Notes: generated by a model from the letters alone, not told the origin. A DNA stretch of 64,000 nt from Euphorbia lathyris (GCF_963576675.1 NC_088911.1:130327929-130391928), one strand, 5' to 3'. Shown: positions 10,965 to 22,033, counted from the stretch's first letter. A program made the numbers and translations.

Positions 10965-11001
10965 AACTGTGAAATAAAGGACGAGGCTGCTATACTGTGT
11001 T
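10965..11001 (+). pseudogene. LINE-like ORF2 fragment, part left of C2
   Basis: Reads EIKDEAAILCW up to the C2 insertion point and continues in frame at 15934 as SIWTDLNNWTWN, the hydrophobic tryptophan pattern that precedes the RNase H-like domain (RVT_3) in plant LINE-derived proteins. Confidence 0.55.
10997..11001. other. Target-site duplication of C2 (left), GTGTT
   Basis: The same five bases occur at 15929-15933, directly outside the other LTR. Confidence 0.9.
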
Positions 11002-11154
11002 TGTAACAATATGATATTCAGTGATTGTTATTGATATGAAAGTTGGTATAAATACATTACACAGTTCACATTTCAGTGAAACTCTAATACTGTCTAACTG
11101 TCTAACAGTTGTATAAAATACATTAAATTCTATAAACAGTAAATATCTCTAATA
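11002..11154 (-). repeat. 3' LTR of C2
   Basis: 153 bp, read on the plus strand from TGTAACAATATG to CTCTAATA. Identical by eye to 15776-15928. The pol stop codon lies in the first bases of this LTR (minus strand TAT TAG). Confidence 0.95.
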
Positions 11155-13650
11155 CACCCCCGTAGTTTCAAGGTTCGGAGGTCGAACATTGAGACTATTC
11201 CTGAAGTCCTCAAACAGCGGTGAGGGCAGTCCTTTTGTGAAAATATCGGCTATCTGATATCTGGACGGAACGTGTAGTACACGGACTTCGCCTTTGGCGA
11301 CCCGTTCTCGGACAAAATGGATGTCCATCTCAACATGCTTTGTTCGATGGTGTTGAACTGGATTGCCAGTGAGATAGATGGCGCTGACGTTGTCACAATA
11401 AACAACTGTTGATTTTTGGATCGGGTAGCCAAGTTCAAGCAGAAGGTTACGAATCCAGCATGTTTCAGATACGACATTTGCCACTCCACGGTATTCGGCC
11501 TCTGCACTTGAGCGAGATAGTGTGGGTTGTCGTTTAGCCGACCAAGAGATGAGATTATCTCCAAGGAAGACATAGTATCCGGAAGTGGATCGACGAGTGT
11601 CGAGACAGCCCGCCCAGTCGGCGTCGGTGTAGGAGATCAACTGACAAGGAGATGAGGCAATTAAGGTGAGACCAAGATCAAGGGTACCTTGTACATACCG
11701 AAGGATACGTTTGAGGGCTGCCATGTGAGAAGTCTTGGGGGCGTGCATGAATAAGCAGATTTGCTGAACAGCATAAGAGATGTCAGGCCTAGTGAGAGTA
11801 AGATATTGAAGTGCACCTGCTAGCTGTCTGTACTCAGTAGGATTGTGATAAGCCGAACCAGAGGAGATGCTGAGTTTCTGTTTTGTGTCAACCGGAGTGC
11901 TAACAGGGTTGCATGAACTAAGACCAGCTTTTTCAATAATTTCCGAGGCATACTTCTTTTGAGAGAGAAAGAGAGAACCCGGTGAGTGTCTAACTGATAT
12001 GCCCAAGAAGTAGTGGAGAGGTCCCAAATCTTTCATTGCAAATTCAGAGTTGAGCTGAGAGAGAATGGATGCCTGAAGTTTTTCAGAGGATGTAACAAGA
12101 ACAATATCGTCAACATAGAGAAGAATATAAGCAGTGTCCGTGCCGTGTTGATAAATAAATAAAGAGTGATCCGATATGCTGTTAGTGAACCCCACTTGGA
12201 GAACAAATGCAGCAAACCTTTGGTACCAGGCCCGTGGTGTTTGCTTCAATCCATACAGAGATTTCTGAAGCAGACAAACGTGATCTGGATGTTTGGGATC
12301 ACGGAAGCCCAACGGTTGATGCATATACACTGTTTCATTGAGATTACCATGCAGGAATGCATTTTTGACATCCAATTGACGAATATTCCAGTGTTTAGAT
12401 AGAGCAATGCTCAGAACAGCACGGATGGTTGCTGGTTTGACAACAGGACTGAATGTTTCACCACAATCGACGCCAGCTAACTGGCCGGATCCGTTCCCAA
12501 CTAGTCTTGCTTTATATCTTTCAAATGATCCATCGGACTTAGTCTTGTGCCTGAAAATCCACCAACTACGAATAATATTAGCATTATGTGGACGGGGTAC
12601 GAGTACCCACGTCTTATTTTCAATAAGGGCCTCAAATTCATCAGTCATGGCTTGTGTCCAATTTGGATCACTTAGTGCAATAATTGGGGATTTTGGAAGA
12701 GGGGATATGTTGGGTTGTGTAGATGCAGATAAATTTAGCATTCGACGTGGTTTATGAATGCCATGTTTGGCTCGGGTAGTCATGGTGTGATTATTTGGAT
12801 TAGCCAAGGGGGCGTGGCTGTCCGCGGGATTGACACTAGGAGGGACGGATGGCACGGAAGAGGATGGGCTGATGTTATGTGATGGGGAATATAGGACAGG
12901 TGACTCGGGGGCCGATGACTCAACGGGAACAGACGACGCGAGTGGAGCAGAGGACGCAACGGAGGATGGTGACAACTGTGTTGTCGACGCAGCGGAGGTA
13001 GCAGACGCGAGGGAGGGCGTTTGCGACATTGACACAGGCGACATTTGGGGCGACGATGGGACGACACGACGCGGAGAAGACGCTGCGATAGAGGGCAGCG
13101 AGTTCGAACTTGGCTGACTACGGTTAGACGCGACTGTCGAATTGGCAGAAACAGGAGTAAGATAACCTGCGTCTTCCGTAGAAACGACAGGGGCAGAAGC
13201 TTTAGACGCTAAACTAAAAGAAAAGGGGTAAATTGACTCATTAAACACAACGTGACGGGATATGATAAATTTGTTTGTGGAAGGATTAAAGCATCGATAC
13301 CCTCTGTGATTCGACGGATATCCGAGGAATACACATGGAGAGGATCGAGCTTCAAGTTTGTGGCGAGATGTGGAAGGGATTAGAGGAAAACATAGACATC
13401 CGAACACACGGAGGTGAGAATAGGTGGGATCTTTTTGATAGAGAATTTTGGTGGGAGAGTTGTAACCCAAAATTTTGTGTGGGTAAATATTCAGCAAGTA
13501 TGTGGCAAGTTCAAGTGCATGGTGCCAAAATTTAAATGGAATTGACGCATGATTCATAACAGTTCGGATGACATTATTAATAGTTCGAATTGTGCGTTCG
13601 GATTTACCGTTTTGAGGAGAAGTATAAGGACAGGAGAAACGAAATTGCAT
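11149..13650 (-). CDS. C2 pol, downstream part: integrase end, RT, RNase H
   Basis: Open for 833 codons in the frame downstream of the frameshift at 13697-13700, so it is the distal part of one polyprotein and not a separate gene. It begins in the integrase core (CPYTSPQNGKSERT) and crosses a serine/proline-rich linker of about 130 residues. RT follows, with GETFSPVVK near residue 397, LDVKNAFLHG and YVDD near 513. RNase H has YTDADWAG near 677, SRSSAEAEYRG and TKHVEMD. It ends LETTGVY with the stop inside the 3' LTR. All copia RT/RH catalytic motifs are intact. The internal Met at 13650 is not expected to be a real start. Confidence 0.9.
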   Translation of the reverse strand: MQFRFSCPYTSPQNGKSERTIRTINNVIRTVMNHASIPFKFWHHALELATYLLNIYPHKILGYNSPTKILYQKDPTYSHLRVFGCLCFPLIPSTSRHKLEARSSPCVFLGYPSNHRGYRCFNPSTNKFIISRHVVFNESIYPFSFSLASKASAPVVSTEDAGYLTPVSANSTVASNRSQPSSNSLPSIAASSPRRVVPSSPQMSPVSMSQTPSLASATSAASTTQLSPSSVASSAPLASSVPVESSAPESPVLYSPSHNISPSSSVPSVPPSVNPADSHAPLANPNNHTMTTRAKHGIHKPRRMLNLSASTQPNISPLPKSPIIALSDPNWTQAMTDEFEALIENKTWVLVPRPHNANIIRSWWIFRHKTKSDGSFERYKARLVGNGSGQLAGVDCGETFSPVVKPATIRAVLSIALSKHWNIRQLDVKNAFLHGNLNETVYMHQPLGFRDPKHPDHVCLLQKSLYGLKQTPRAWYQRFAAFVLQVGFTNSISDHSLFIYQHGTDTAYILLYVDDIVLVTSSEKLQASILSQLNSEFAMKDLGPLHYFLGISVRHSPGSLFLSQKKYASEIIEKAGLSSCNPVSTPVDTKQKLSISSGSAYHNPTEYRQLAGALQYLTLTRPDISYAVQQICLFMHAPKTSHMAALKRILRYVQGTLDLGLTLIASSPCQLISYTDADWAGCLDTRRSTSGYYVFLGDNLISWSAKRQPTLSRSSAEAEYRGVANVVSETCWIRNLLLELGYPIQKSTVVYCDNVSAIYLTGNPVQHHRTKHVEMDIHFVRERVAKGEVRVLHVPSRYQIADIFTKGLPSPLFEDFRNSLNVRPPNLETTGVY

Positions 13651-15629
13651 GCCGTTATTTTGATAGAATTGACGAAAAGATTGATTGTTAAATTCACCCC
13701 ATTGTCACATTGGAATATTTTAATTTTTCGCTCAAATTGGGTTTGGACATATGAACTAAAATGGAGGAAAACAGAGAATACTTGTGATTTATTAGCCAAT
13801 GGATATGTCCACAAGAAATTGGAATAGCTGTCAAGGAACAGCACATAGTATCTGTGACCGCTGGAACTTAGAGTAGGAGAGGTCCAGAGATCACTATGAA
13901 TTAAATCAAAAGGCATACAAGCAACATTATACGAGGACTGAAACGGTAATTTGACATGTTTTCCATAAATGCAAGAAGAACAAACAGAAACATCCTTAAT
14001 CCTATTACAAGAAATCAAATTTTTATTCTGCAGAACACTCAAGATAGGAGGTCCTGGATGACCTAAACGACTATGCCAGACGTCTGAAGACAAAGCAGTA
14101 AACGCGGATGGAGATGAGGATGACACGGAGGGACTAGACGTGACTGGATAGAGATCCCCTTTACTGTTACATCTCATGATAGGTGTTCCCGTCTGTATAT
14201 CCTTCACAGAAAAACCCAACGGATCAAATTCAACAGAAACATGGTTATCCTTAGTGAATTTACGGACAGAGATAAGGTTTTTGATGAGTTGTGGAGCATG
14301 TAGGACATCATTTAATTGTAATGGATAGTGTTTGGTGTTTAATTGTGTATTGCCAGATCCACGAATTGGGACAGAAGTACCATTACCAACTATAATATTA
14401 CCATTGAAGCTCGAATTAAAATAAGACGTAAGTGTACCTTTTTGAGCTGTCATGTGAGATGTAGCTCCGGTGTCCATATGCCATTGCTCCGGAGGTGGTG
14501 AGAGTGTCATGGTATGCATGGCTTCGGCAATGTCTGTCGGAGTATATGAAGAGGAAGCTATGTTGACATGTGCCTGATGTGTGTTGGGACGTGGACCAAG
14601 GATACCAGGTTGAGAAATCGGCTGACCGGAAGGGTAGTGTGGCTGCCAATTGTTTGTCGGATAGGGGCAAGGTGGGGTGGCCCACGGCTGTGGAGGTACC
14701 CATGGATATTGAGGAGCCCATGGCATGTATGCAGGAGGACGGTAGCCGGAGGGAGCCGCAGGCCGTGGATGATAGCGCCCTCCGCGGCCGCGATTGTTTC
14801 TGCCAGATCGACCGCCGCGATAATATGGCTGTTGACGCTGATGAGGCGGTCGATTAGGCGGGAACTGCGACTGGGGGACGGCTGAGTCGGCGGAGGCGAC
14901 GGTGAGAGCAACAGTTTCAGACGGTGAAATATGCTTGCGAGCACGGGCTGTCTCCTCTAAAATAAGCATGGAGCGGGCTTTGTTGAAGGGTGGGAGAGGA
15001 TCCCCGTGGCGAATCTGTGTACCGATGGTATCATATGCCTCAGTGAGGCCAGATATGAGTTGGAGAACAAGTTGATCATTAGTAACCGGGCAGTCCACAT
15101 TGGAGAGTTGATCAGACAAGGATTTTAGGTTTTGACAGTAAGATGAGACATCAGAAAAATTTTCTAGCTTGGTTTTAGAGAACTCTTTTTGTAGAAAAAG
15201 AGCACGAGAGTGCTTGTTATCTGAGAAGATTTCTTGTAATCGAGTCCAGGCAGTGGCCGCGGTGGAATCTGCTACAATAATGGTATGGAGTAGGTCAAGA
15301 GATATGGTGCTGTATATCCATTGCAGGACAACGGCATCAATTCGGATCCATAGATCAGGGTTTTGACGTTGGATGGAAGTAGCAGGGATTTCTGATGGAG
15401 GGATAATATGATCAAGTACTTGGAATGCTGTAGCATGAAGCTTAAACAAGGTTGCCCAGGTCGGATAGTGGCCTTTCTCATTGTCCAGGGTAATTTTAAT
15501 GAAAGTGGAGATGTTGGAAACCGATAGCGAGGGATGAGTTGAGGTGTGATTTTCGTTTGTGGGAGATTGAGTATTGGAATTGGCGGTGTTGGCTGTGTTT
15601 GTGTTAGAGGTGGCCGATGTGTTGGTCAT
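13554..15629 (-). CDS. C2 gag, protease and start of integrase
   Basis: Starts at the first ATG after the primer site. Residues 1 to about 240 are a copia gag (UBN2-type; SLDLLHTIIVADSTAATAW, EEFSKTK-like helix, LILEETARARK). An Arg/Gly-rich segment near 270-290 (RGGRSGRNNRGRGGRY) follows and may replace a zinc knuckle. Protease active site is DTGAT near residue 385. The integrase zinc domain is HSRLGH near 517 and CSSCIYGKH near 548, then catalytic Asp motifs near 576 and 641. At the second (DNG) the frame is lost because the G run is one base shorter than in C3. The codons after about 641 are out of frame and meaningless. Confidence 0.9.
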   Translation of the reverse strand: MTNTSATSNTNTANTANSNTQSPTNENHTSTHPSLSVSNISTFIKITLDNEKGHYPTWATLFKLHATAFQVLDHIIPPSEIPATSIQRQNPDLWIRIDAVVLQWIYSTISLDLLHTIIVADSTAATAWTRLQEIFSDNKHSRALFLQKEFSKTKLENFSDVSSYCQNLKSLSDQLSNVDCPVTNDQLVLQLISGLTEAYDTIGTQIRHGDPLPPFNKARSMLILEETARARKHISPSETVALTVASADSAVPQSQFPPNRPPHQRQQPYYRGGRSGRNNRGRGGRYHPRPAAPSGYRPPAYMPWAPQYPWVPPQPWATPPCPYPTNNWQPHYPSGQPISQPGILGPRPNTHQAHVNIASSSYTPTDIAEAMHTMTLSPPPEQWHMDTGATSHMTAQKGTLTSYFNSSFNGNIIVGNGTSVPIRGSGNTQLNTKHYPLQLNDVLHAPQLIKNLISVRKFTKDNHVSVEFDPLGFSVKDIQTGTPIMRCNSKGDLYPVTSSPSVSSSSPSAFTALSSDVWHSRLGHPGPPILSVLQNKNLISCNRIKDVSVCSSCIYGKHVKLPFQSSYNVACMPFDLIHSDLWTSPTLSSSGHRYYVLFLDSYSNFLWTYPLANKSQVFSVFLHFSSYVQTQFERKIKIFQCDNGVNLTINLFVNSIKITACNFVSPVLILLLKTVNPNAQFELLIMSSELL

Positions 15630-15763
15630 TGTTGCGGAAGGTGGGTCGATATCGTCGGAGAGAAGAAGTTAGGGTTTGGCGCCGGCGGCTGCGGCGGAGC
15701 TTAGGGTTTAGAGAGGGTAGGTTTCGGAATTTTTGAGTGAGGAAGAGGGAGAGATAGGGCTAA

Positions 15764-15775
15764 GCTCTGATACCA
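15764..15775 (-). other. Primer binding site of C2 (initiator tRNA-Met)
   Basis: On the minus strand TGGTATCAGAGC directly follows the 5' LTR. This is the standard complement of the 3' end of plant initiator methionine tRNA used by most copia elements. Confidence 0.9.
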
Positions 15776-15928
15776 TGTAACAATATGATATTCAGTGATT
15801 GTTATTGATATGAAAGTTGGTATAAATACATTACACAGTTCACATTTCAGTGAAACTCTAATACTGTCTAACTGTCTAACAGTTGTATAAAATACATTAA
15901 ATTCTATAAACAGTAAATATCTCTAATA
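15776..15928 (-). repeat. 5' LTR of C2
   Basis: 153 bp, identical by eye to the 3' LTR, bounded by the primer site and by TSD GTGTT at 15929-15933. Confidence 0.95.
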
Positions 15929-16420
15929 GTGTTGGTCGATTTGGACTGACCTGAATAACTGGACGTGGAATAAAGCGCACACTCCTGCCACTACCCTCTT
16001 CAATAACGCGACAACGCTTTTGTCTCGTTGGTAGTAGGCCCAGCTACTCTGTCGGACTTCTCAACATGCTGGACCAGCTCCTCCGCCTCCTTGGCAGCCT
16101 CCGCCAAATGGTAAGCTCAAGATAAACTTTGATGCCGCCTTATTTTCTGATCGGTCTTTGGTGGGCTTCGACTTGCTTGCTCGGGATGCCTGCGAGCTCT
16201 TTTGTGGCCTGCTGTAATGGCCTTCTTGACTGTACCCTGGATGCTCTACTTAACGAGTCTCTGTCTTGCAAAGAAGTATTAAGTTGGATTAAAGATAACG
16301 GATGAACAGATGTTCTGATTAAGACCGATTCACAACTCCTTATCGAAAGGCTATCATCTGATTCCCTCAACAATTCTACTTCGGGCTTTATTCTCAATGA
16401 TTGCATCCTGTTTTTGGGTT
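15929..16420 (+). pseudogene. LINE-like RNase H (RVT_3) fragment, part right of C2
   Basis: After C2 the frame resumes with SIWTDLNNWTWN. Near 16090-16150 it reads PPNGKLKINFDAALF, the start of an RVT_3-type RNase H domain where the Asp is catalytic. Near 16310-16370 it reads LIKTDSQLLIERLSSDS, with a second catalytic-type Asp. In-frame stops (for example TGA near 16301) and frame changes show it is dead. A similar fragment surrounds G2 (48486 and 58557). Confidence 0.6.
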
Positions 16421-16499
16421 ATAAGCAAGCAGTTATCTGTAATAGTTTGTGACAGCAGCAGGAGTGAAGTTGCAGATAAATGATGAGATATAATTTGAA

Positions 16500-17200
16500 G
16501 AGTCTTGGTTTGGGTATTGGCAAAGTTGTAGGTAATGATATAATCTTTCCAACTGGGATCCATTGCTTTTGTATATTCCTTTTCTATTGTTCTTATTGAA
16601 ATTCAGGTAATTACTACACTCTATATATACACAAGTGTGACATATATATGATTAAAGTGGACAAGTGATGAATGTTATACTTTTGCAGGATGCAATAATA
16701 TCTCCTCCAGCAGAATACGAAACCATGAAGAAAGCAACCCTGCTTAGCATTTGTGTAACAAGTAGGATATGCAGCTTTTGGTGATAATGCTCCTGTAGCC
16801 ATCATTGTCTGCTAGAATCCCTATTGGCCATCGTTGTCCACCTTTTTGGTGTATATCAGCTATATACATTACATTTACATTAGTGAATGTGACAATATAG
16901 CAAGAATGTTAGAAGCATTTACAAGCATGTATGTGAAGTTGTAGGTGTTTTGCCCGCCTCTATTTGCATTTATAGAGAAATGGAGTGCTCGTAAATGGCC
17001 TAAGAGTAACTTCGTGACTGCACAATACGAGATACCTGTTGGGTTTTGTGGAGAACTATATTTGTAATACTGAGCACAGTGATAGCTATGCTTCTGCCGT
17101 TTTTCAATGATGTTGTTGGACTACTGGGAGCCATGGGGTTCTGGCCATTGACAGTTCATTTCCCAATTGGAAGGTGGACTACAGCTCAGGTTTCATCTCT
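16500..17200 (+). pseudogene. Amino acid permease (AAP-type) pseudogene
   Basis: Exon 16553-16606 reads LGSIAFVYSFSIVLIEIQ, ends at a GT donor (16607) and joins across an intron ending TTGCAG (16688) to an exon reading DAIISPPAEYETMKKATLLS. Later pieces read GDNAPV, AIVVHLFGVYQL, FAFIEKWSARKWPKSNFVTA, YEIP, WRTIFVILSTVIAMLLPFFN and GFWPLTVHFPIGRW, in the order of plant AAP amino acid/proton symporters. Frameshifts and stops between pieces (16760-17000) kill it. The upstream half and the C-terminus are absent. It runs directly into sugar transporter exons on the same strand. Confidence 0.8.
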
Positions 17201-18962
17201 TCTCTTTTTTTTTCCAGCTGCAGGGTAAGTTTTCTTAAGTTGCAGATAGATTAATTTTCTGTTCGAATCGCAGTACTCCATGTTCGGTTCTATACTAACA
17301 ATTGGTGCAATGCTCGGTGTTATAACAAGTGGTCCGATCACTGACTATTTCGATCGAAAAGGGGTAACTTCTGTTTCCAATTCCAAGCCATAATTTTTAC
17401 TAAACTCCAGTTTGCTTCATATGATTCACTTAACAACCAGGCAATTAGATTTTCGTTGATAATTTGCATCTCGGGATGGCTAGCTGTTTTCTTCTCTAAA
17501 GTATGTTCGAATCCGCCATTTGATTCTTGAGATTTCCTTGCAAATATGTGTATCTTTACTTAATAAGTAATGGCATTGTTTCAGAATTATTTGTGGCTTG
17601 ATGTGGGAAGGTTTTTAACTGGTTTTGATATTGGAGTTTTCTCCTTTGTGGTAATTTCATTATGACCATATGCTAGCTTTTTTTCTAATTTTTCTTACTC
17701 TTACTTGCAAACTTTAATGTTAGTTATTTGAAAACGAAAACAGGTTCCGGTATTCATAGCAGAAATAGCCCCGAAGAATCTGCGCGGAAGGCTTACCACA
17801 TTGAATCGGGTAAGAAATAATAGAACTATTACTATGCATAAAAGTTTTGCTCTTTGATCCCGGGTATTCTACTTGTTATGCAGCTCATGATTGTAATTGG
17901 AGGATCTGCTTCTTTCTTGATAGGAAGTGTCATTTCGTGGCGAGCGCTAGCTCTAACAGGTCAACTTTGATTCTGTATTGCTTTGATGTTGATTTTCAAG
18001 TTGAATGCTTAAAAATTCCAAAACACTGACTGCTAAAGCTATTAGTCCGTGCATTTTGCTGCTTGCTGGTCTGTTTTTTGTTCCAGAGTCTCCCAGATGG
18101 CTGGTAAGAATATATATATGTAAGATATCCCACGTTGCTTAATTAGAGAGCTATATGACCGTACTACGAGATGAGATTAAACATTCTCTTGTGCAGATGA
18201 AAGTTGGCCAAGAAAAGGAATTCCTAGCTTCATTGCAGAAACTTGGCGGGAAAGATGCTGATGTTACTCGTGAAGCCAATGAAATCCAAGTACTTGTTTG
18301 GAACTAACTTACAAAGCATCTGATTAAACAAAGATCATGTATTTTGGTGACTGTTTACTTTCTGGTTTTCAACAGTTCAACATTCAAACCCTTGGCTCTG
18401 AGCCTGAAACTAGATTTCGAGAGATTCGATGATGTGCATTCATCTTGAAACTCTCCTGTTTTCTGATTTTCAGGTTGGAGTGGCACTGATGGTGTTCCAG
18501 CAGTTGGTAGGAATCAATGGCATTCAGTTTTATGTTAGTGAAACCTTTGTATCAGCCGGTAAAACCCATTTTACGTCTTCATACCCGAGTTCTTAATCTC
18601 GCCTGTTGATTTATTCTTGATCCAACAATGAAACTTATTTGCAGGACTTTCAAAAAGCTACAAAACGGAGAACCAAACGGGTATACTAAATCACTCTCTC
18701 TCTCTTTTATTTTTAATTTGCTTGTTTGTCATCAGATATACATAGCAGGATTTTCAATGGGAATGGGAGCAGTTCCATGGTTAATAATGTCTGAGGTAAT
18801 TAAGCATAAACTAATCTAGAAAGATATAATACTTAATTACCATCCAATTCATTCAAGATTCAAATATGTTGGTGTCATTTAAAGCAGAATGATGTGATAA
18901 TTGCTGCAAATCTTCCTATAAATATAAAGGGAGTAGCTGGAAGCTTGGTGACACTTGTGAAC

Positions 18963-19139
18963 TGTAACAGTTTGAATAACTGAGTGATTGTCATTGATGA
19001 ATAATTCTGTATAAATACAAGTAGAGTTCACGTTGTAGTGAACGACTAGGAGATAAGTATCACAAGCTAACAAGCTAACTGTCTAGATATTCTATATCTA
19101 CATCTAAAACAATATAATCTTTAATAATAATCTCTAATA
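18963..19139 (-). repeat. 3' LTR of C3
   Basis: 177 bp from TGTAACAGTTTGAATAACTG to CTCTAATA (plus-strand reading), followed by the polypurine tract complement CTCCCCCGTAG. TATAAATA at about 19012. The pol stop codon lies within its first six bases, as in C2. Confidence 0.85.
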
Positions 19140-20726
19140 CTCCCCCGTAGACGAAGCGTTCGGAGGCCGAACGTTGAGGCTATTACGGAAGTCGTCGAAC
19201 AATGGGGAGGGCAGACCTTTCGTGAATATGTCGGCAATTTGATATCGGGACGGAACATGGAGTACACGGACCTCGCCCTTGGCGACTCTTTCACGGACGA
19301 AGTGGATATCCATTTCGACATGCTTGGTTCGATGGTGCTGAACCGGATTACCCGCAAGGTAGATAGCGCTGACATTATCACAGTAAACAATTGTTGATTT
19401 CGGAATCGGACAGTCTAGCTCAAGTAGCAAATTTCTGATCCAACAAGTTTCAGACACAACATTAGCTACCCCACGATATTCGGCTTCGGCGCTGGATCTA
19501 GATAGAGTAGGTTGCCTTTTAGCTGACCAAGAAATAAGGTTGTCGTCGAGAAATACACAGTACCCGGACGTGGAACGACGCGTGTCGGGGCAGCCTGCCC
19601 AATCAGCGTCAGTGTAGGAAGTTAACTGATCTGTAGATGTGCTAATGATACTAAGACCAAGATTGATGGTGCCGTGAACATAACGCAGAATCCGTTTGAG
19701 TGCGGCCATATGTGTAGTCTTAGGATCATGCATAAAAAGGCACACCTGTTGAACAACATATGAGATGTCGGGGCGTGTGAGTGTCAGATATTGCAGAGCA
19801 CCAGCTAATTGCCTGTATTCAGTGGGATTGTGATAAGCTGAACCTGATGAAATACTGAGCTTTTGGTTAGTGTCTACAGGCGTAGCGGCTGCGTTACAAG
19901 AACTAAGACCTGCTTTTTCAATAATTTCCGAAGCATATTTCCGTTGTGACAAGAAAATGGAACCATGAGATTGTGTAACAGAAATTCCTAAAAAATAATT
20001 CAGGGGACCTAAGTCCTTCATTGCAAATTCTGAGCTGAGTTTGGAGATTATAGAGTTCTGGAGCCTGTCAGATGAAGTAACTAAAACAATGTCATCGACG
20101 TAGAGAATGAGATAGGCTGTGTCTGTGCCTTGTCGATAGATGAATAAGGACTGATCTGAAATACTGTTGCTGAATCCCACTTGAGTTACATATGTCGCAA
20201 ATCGCTTGTACCAGGCTCGGGGAGCTTGTTTCAACCCGTACAGCGACTTCCGAAGCAGACAGACATGGTCAGGATGTGCTGAATCGCGAGAACCCAGCGG
20301 TTGATGCATGTAGACCGTTTCATTGAGATCCCCATGAAGAAATGCATTTTTAACATCTAATTGGCGAAGGTTCCACTTTCTTGACAAAGCAATGCTAAGA
20401 ACAGCCCGAATGGTTGCTGGTTTGACCACAGGGCTGAATGTTTCACCACAGTCTACACCAGCCAATTGTCCTGAACCATTGCCTACTAAGCGGGCTTTGT
20501 ATCTCTCAAATGAACCGTCCGACTTGGTTTTGTGCCTGAAAATCCACCAACTACGAATAACATTAGCATTTTTAGGACGGGGTACGAGTACCCACGTCTT
20601 ATTTTGGATAAGAGCCTCAAATTCATCAGTCATGGCTTGTGACCAATTTGGGTCAGATAGTGCAAGGGCTGGTGTTTTAGGCAATGGGGATATGGCTGGT
20701 ATGGTAGAGGTGGAAAGATTGAGCAT
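19134..20726 (-). pseudogene. C3 pol remnant: reverse transcriptase and RNase H
   Basis: Open for 530 codons with intact GETFSPVVK, LDVKNAFLHG, YVDD, YTDADWAGC, SRSSAEAEYRG and TKHVEMD motifs, close to C2. An in-frame TGA lies upstream, near 20758, where C2 has a sense codon, and the linker further upstream is frameshifted. The part is therefore not connected to gag, although the enzyme domains themselves are open. Confidence 0.85.
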
Positions 20727-20764
20727 ACGACGAGGCTTGTAAATGTCGTGTTGTGCTCAGGTGG

Positions 20765-22033
20765 TCATACGGTGAGTACTAGTATCTGTAATTTCAGGAG
20801 GTGGTGTGAGGGAAGGCGCATCGACAGGAGTCGTGCGACGGGATGAACGAGAGTCAGAATTAGGGGGGACGGTAAGGTGACGGGAGACGACTCGAGGGGA
20901 GATGAAGACGTGATTGGAGAAGGTGACGCGAGGGGGGACGACACCAAGGGAGACGGAACTGACCCGGACGAACTAGACGCAGAGGACGACGCAGGGGACA
21001 CAGACGCGACAGACATAGGGCGGGATGACGTGGGGGACGTCGACTCAACAGATATAGGGCGGGGCGACGGACTGGGATGAGGGGACGATAGTGGAATCGT
21101 AGGTGGGGAAAGAGGAGCAGCGGGTATGTCATTTGGGATGGGAAGGAAGGCATCGATAGAGTTAGAAATTGCAGAAGCAGAAGAGGAATTTGAATGTTTG
21201 ATTGCAAATGGAAAAACAGACTCATAAAAAAAAACCACATGGCGAGAAATAACTAATTTATTTGTGAACAGCTCAAGACACTTGTATCCTCTATGATTGG
21301 AGGGATATCCTAGGAAGACACAAGGTCGTGAGCGGGTTGCTAATTTATGGCGAGAAGATGATGGGATGAGCGGGAAACATAGACAACCGAAAATGCGTAA
21401 ATGGGAGTAAGTGGGATCCCGGTGATAGAGTATCTGTGTGGGAGAGTTGTAACTCAATATTTTGTGGGGGTATATATTCAGAAGATATGTTGTGAGTGCA
21501 AGTGCATGGTGCCACAAATGAAATGGGACAGAAGCATGGTTCATGATGGTTCGAATGACGTTATTAATGGTTCGAATAGTGCGTTCAGATTTACCATTTT
21601 GGGGTGATGTGTAGGGACAAGAAAAACGGAATTGCATGCCATGTTGATTACAAAATTGATGAAACGAATTATTGTTAAACTCGCCACCGTTGTCACATTG
21701 GAAGGTTTTAATGTCACGTTCGAATTGAGTTCGAACAAACGTACGGAATGTGAGAAAAACGGAGTAGACTTGTGATTTATGAGCTAGAGGAAATGTCCAA
21801 AGAAAATTCGTATAATTGTCAAGAAATGACGTGGCATGAAGTTTGAATAATGCGGCCCAGGTTGGATAGTTGCTCTTCTCAATGTCAAGGGTAATTTTGA
21901 TAAAGCTGGAGATATTGGAAACGGTGAGGGATGGGTGTGTGGTGGCACTGTTTTCGGTGTTGTTGTTTGGGGTGGTGCCGGAGTGGTCGGAGTTCGTATT
22001 TTCGGTGCTGGAGTTATTGGTGGTGGTGGTCAT
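20765..22033 (-). pseudogene. C3 gag N-terminus fused in frame to integrase core
   Basis: About 70 gag residues (to FKLHATSF) are joined directly to integrase DNYTNFLW. Gag remainder, protease and the zinc domain, roughly 1.4 kb in C2, are missing, yet the frame stays open through CDNGGEFN and TSPQNGKSERT. The frame then shifts in the serine/proline linker near 20900. The G run at the DNG motif is full length here, in contrast to C2. Confidence 0.85.

Larger units (their letters stand above)
11002..15928 (-). mobile_element. Copia retrotransposon C2, complete
   Basis: 4927 bp, minus strand: 5' LTR 15776-15928, primer binding site, gag-pol, 3' LTR 11002-11154, with 5-bp TSD GTGTT. I found no difference between the two 153-bp LTRs, so insertion is recent. 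The only lesion I found in gag-pol is one missing base in a G run (13697-13700). Element ends are TA...CA instead of TG...CA. C3 is a relative with the same design. Short LTRs and a gag lacking an obvious CCHC knuckle fit an Ale/Retrofit-type lineage, which is inference. Confidence 0.95.

Noticed and set aside
12780..13117. Asp/Gly/Thr-rich and Arg/Pro-rich frames overlapping the C2 linker
   Set aside because: Shadows of the serine/proline-rich linker between integrase and RT.
14568..14885. 105-codon plus-strand frame opposite C2 gag
   Set aside because: Shadow of the Arg/Gly- and Pro-rich gag region; no independent motif.
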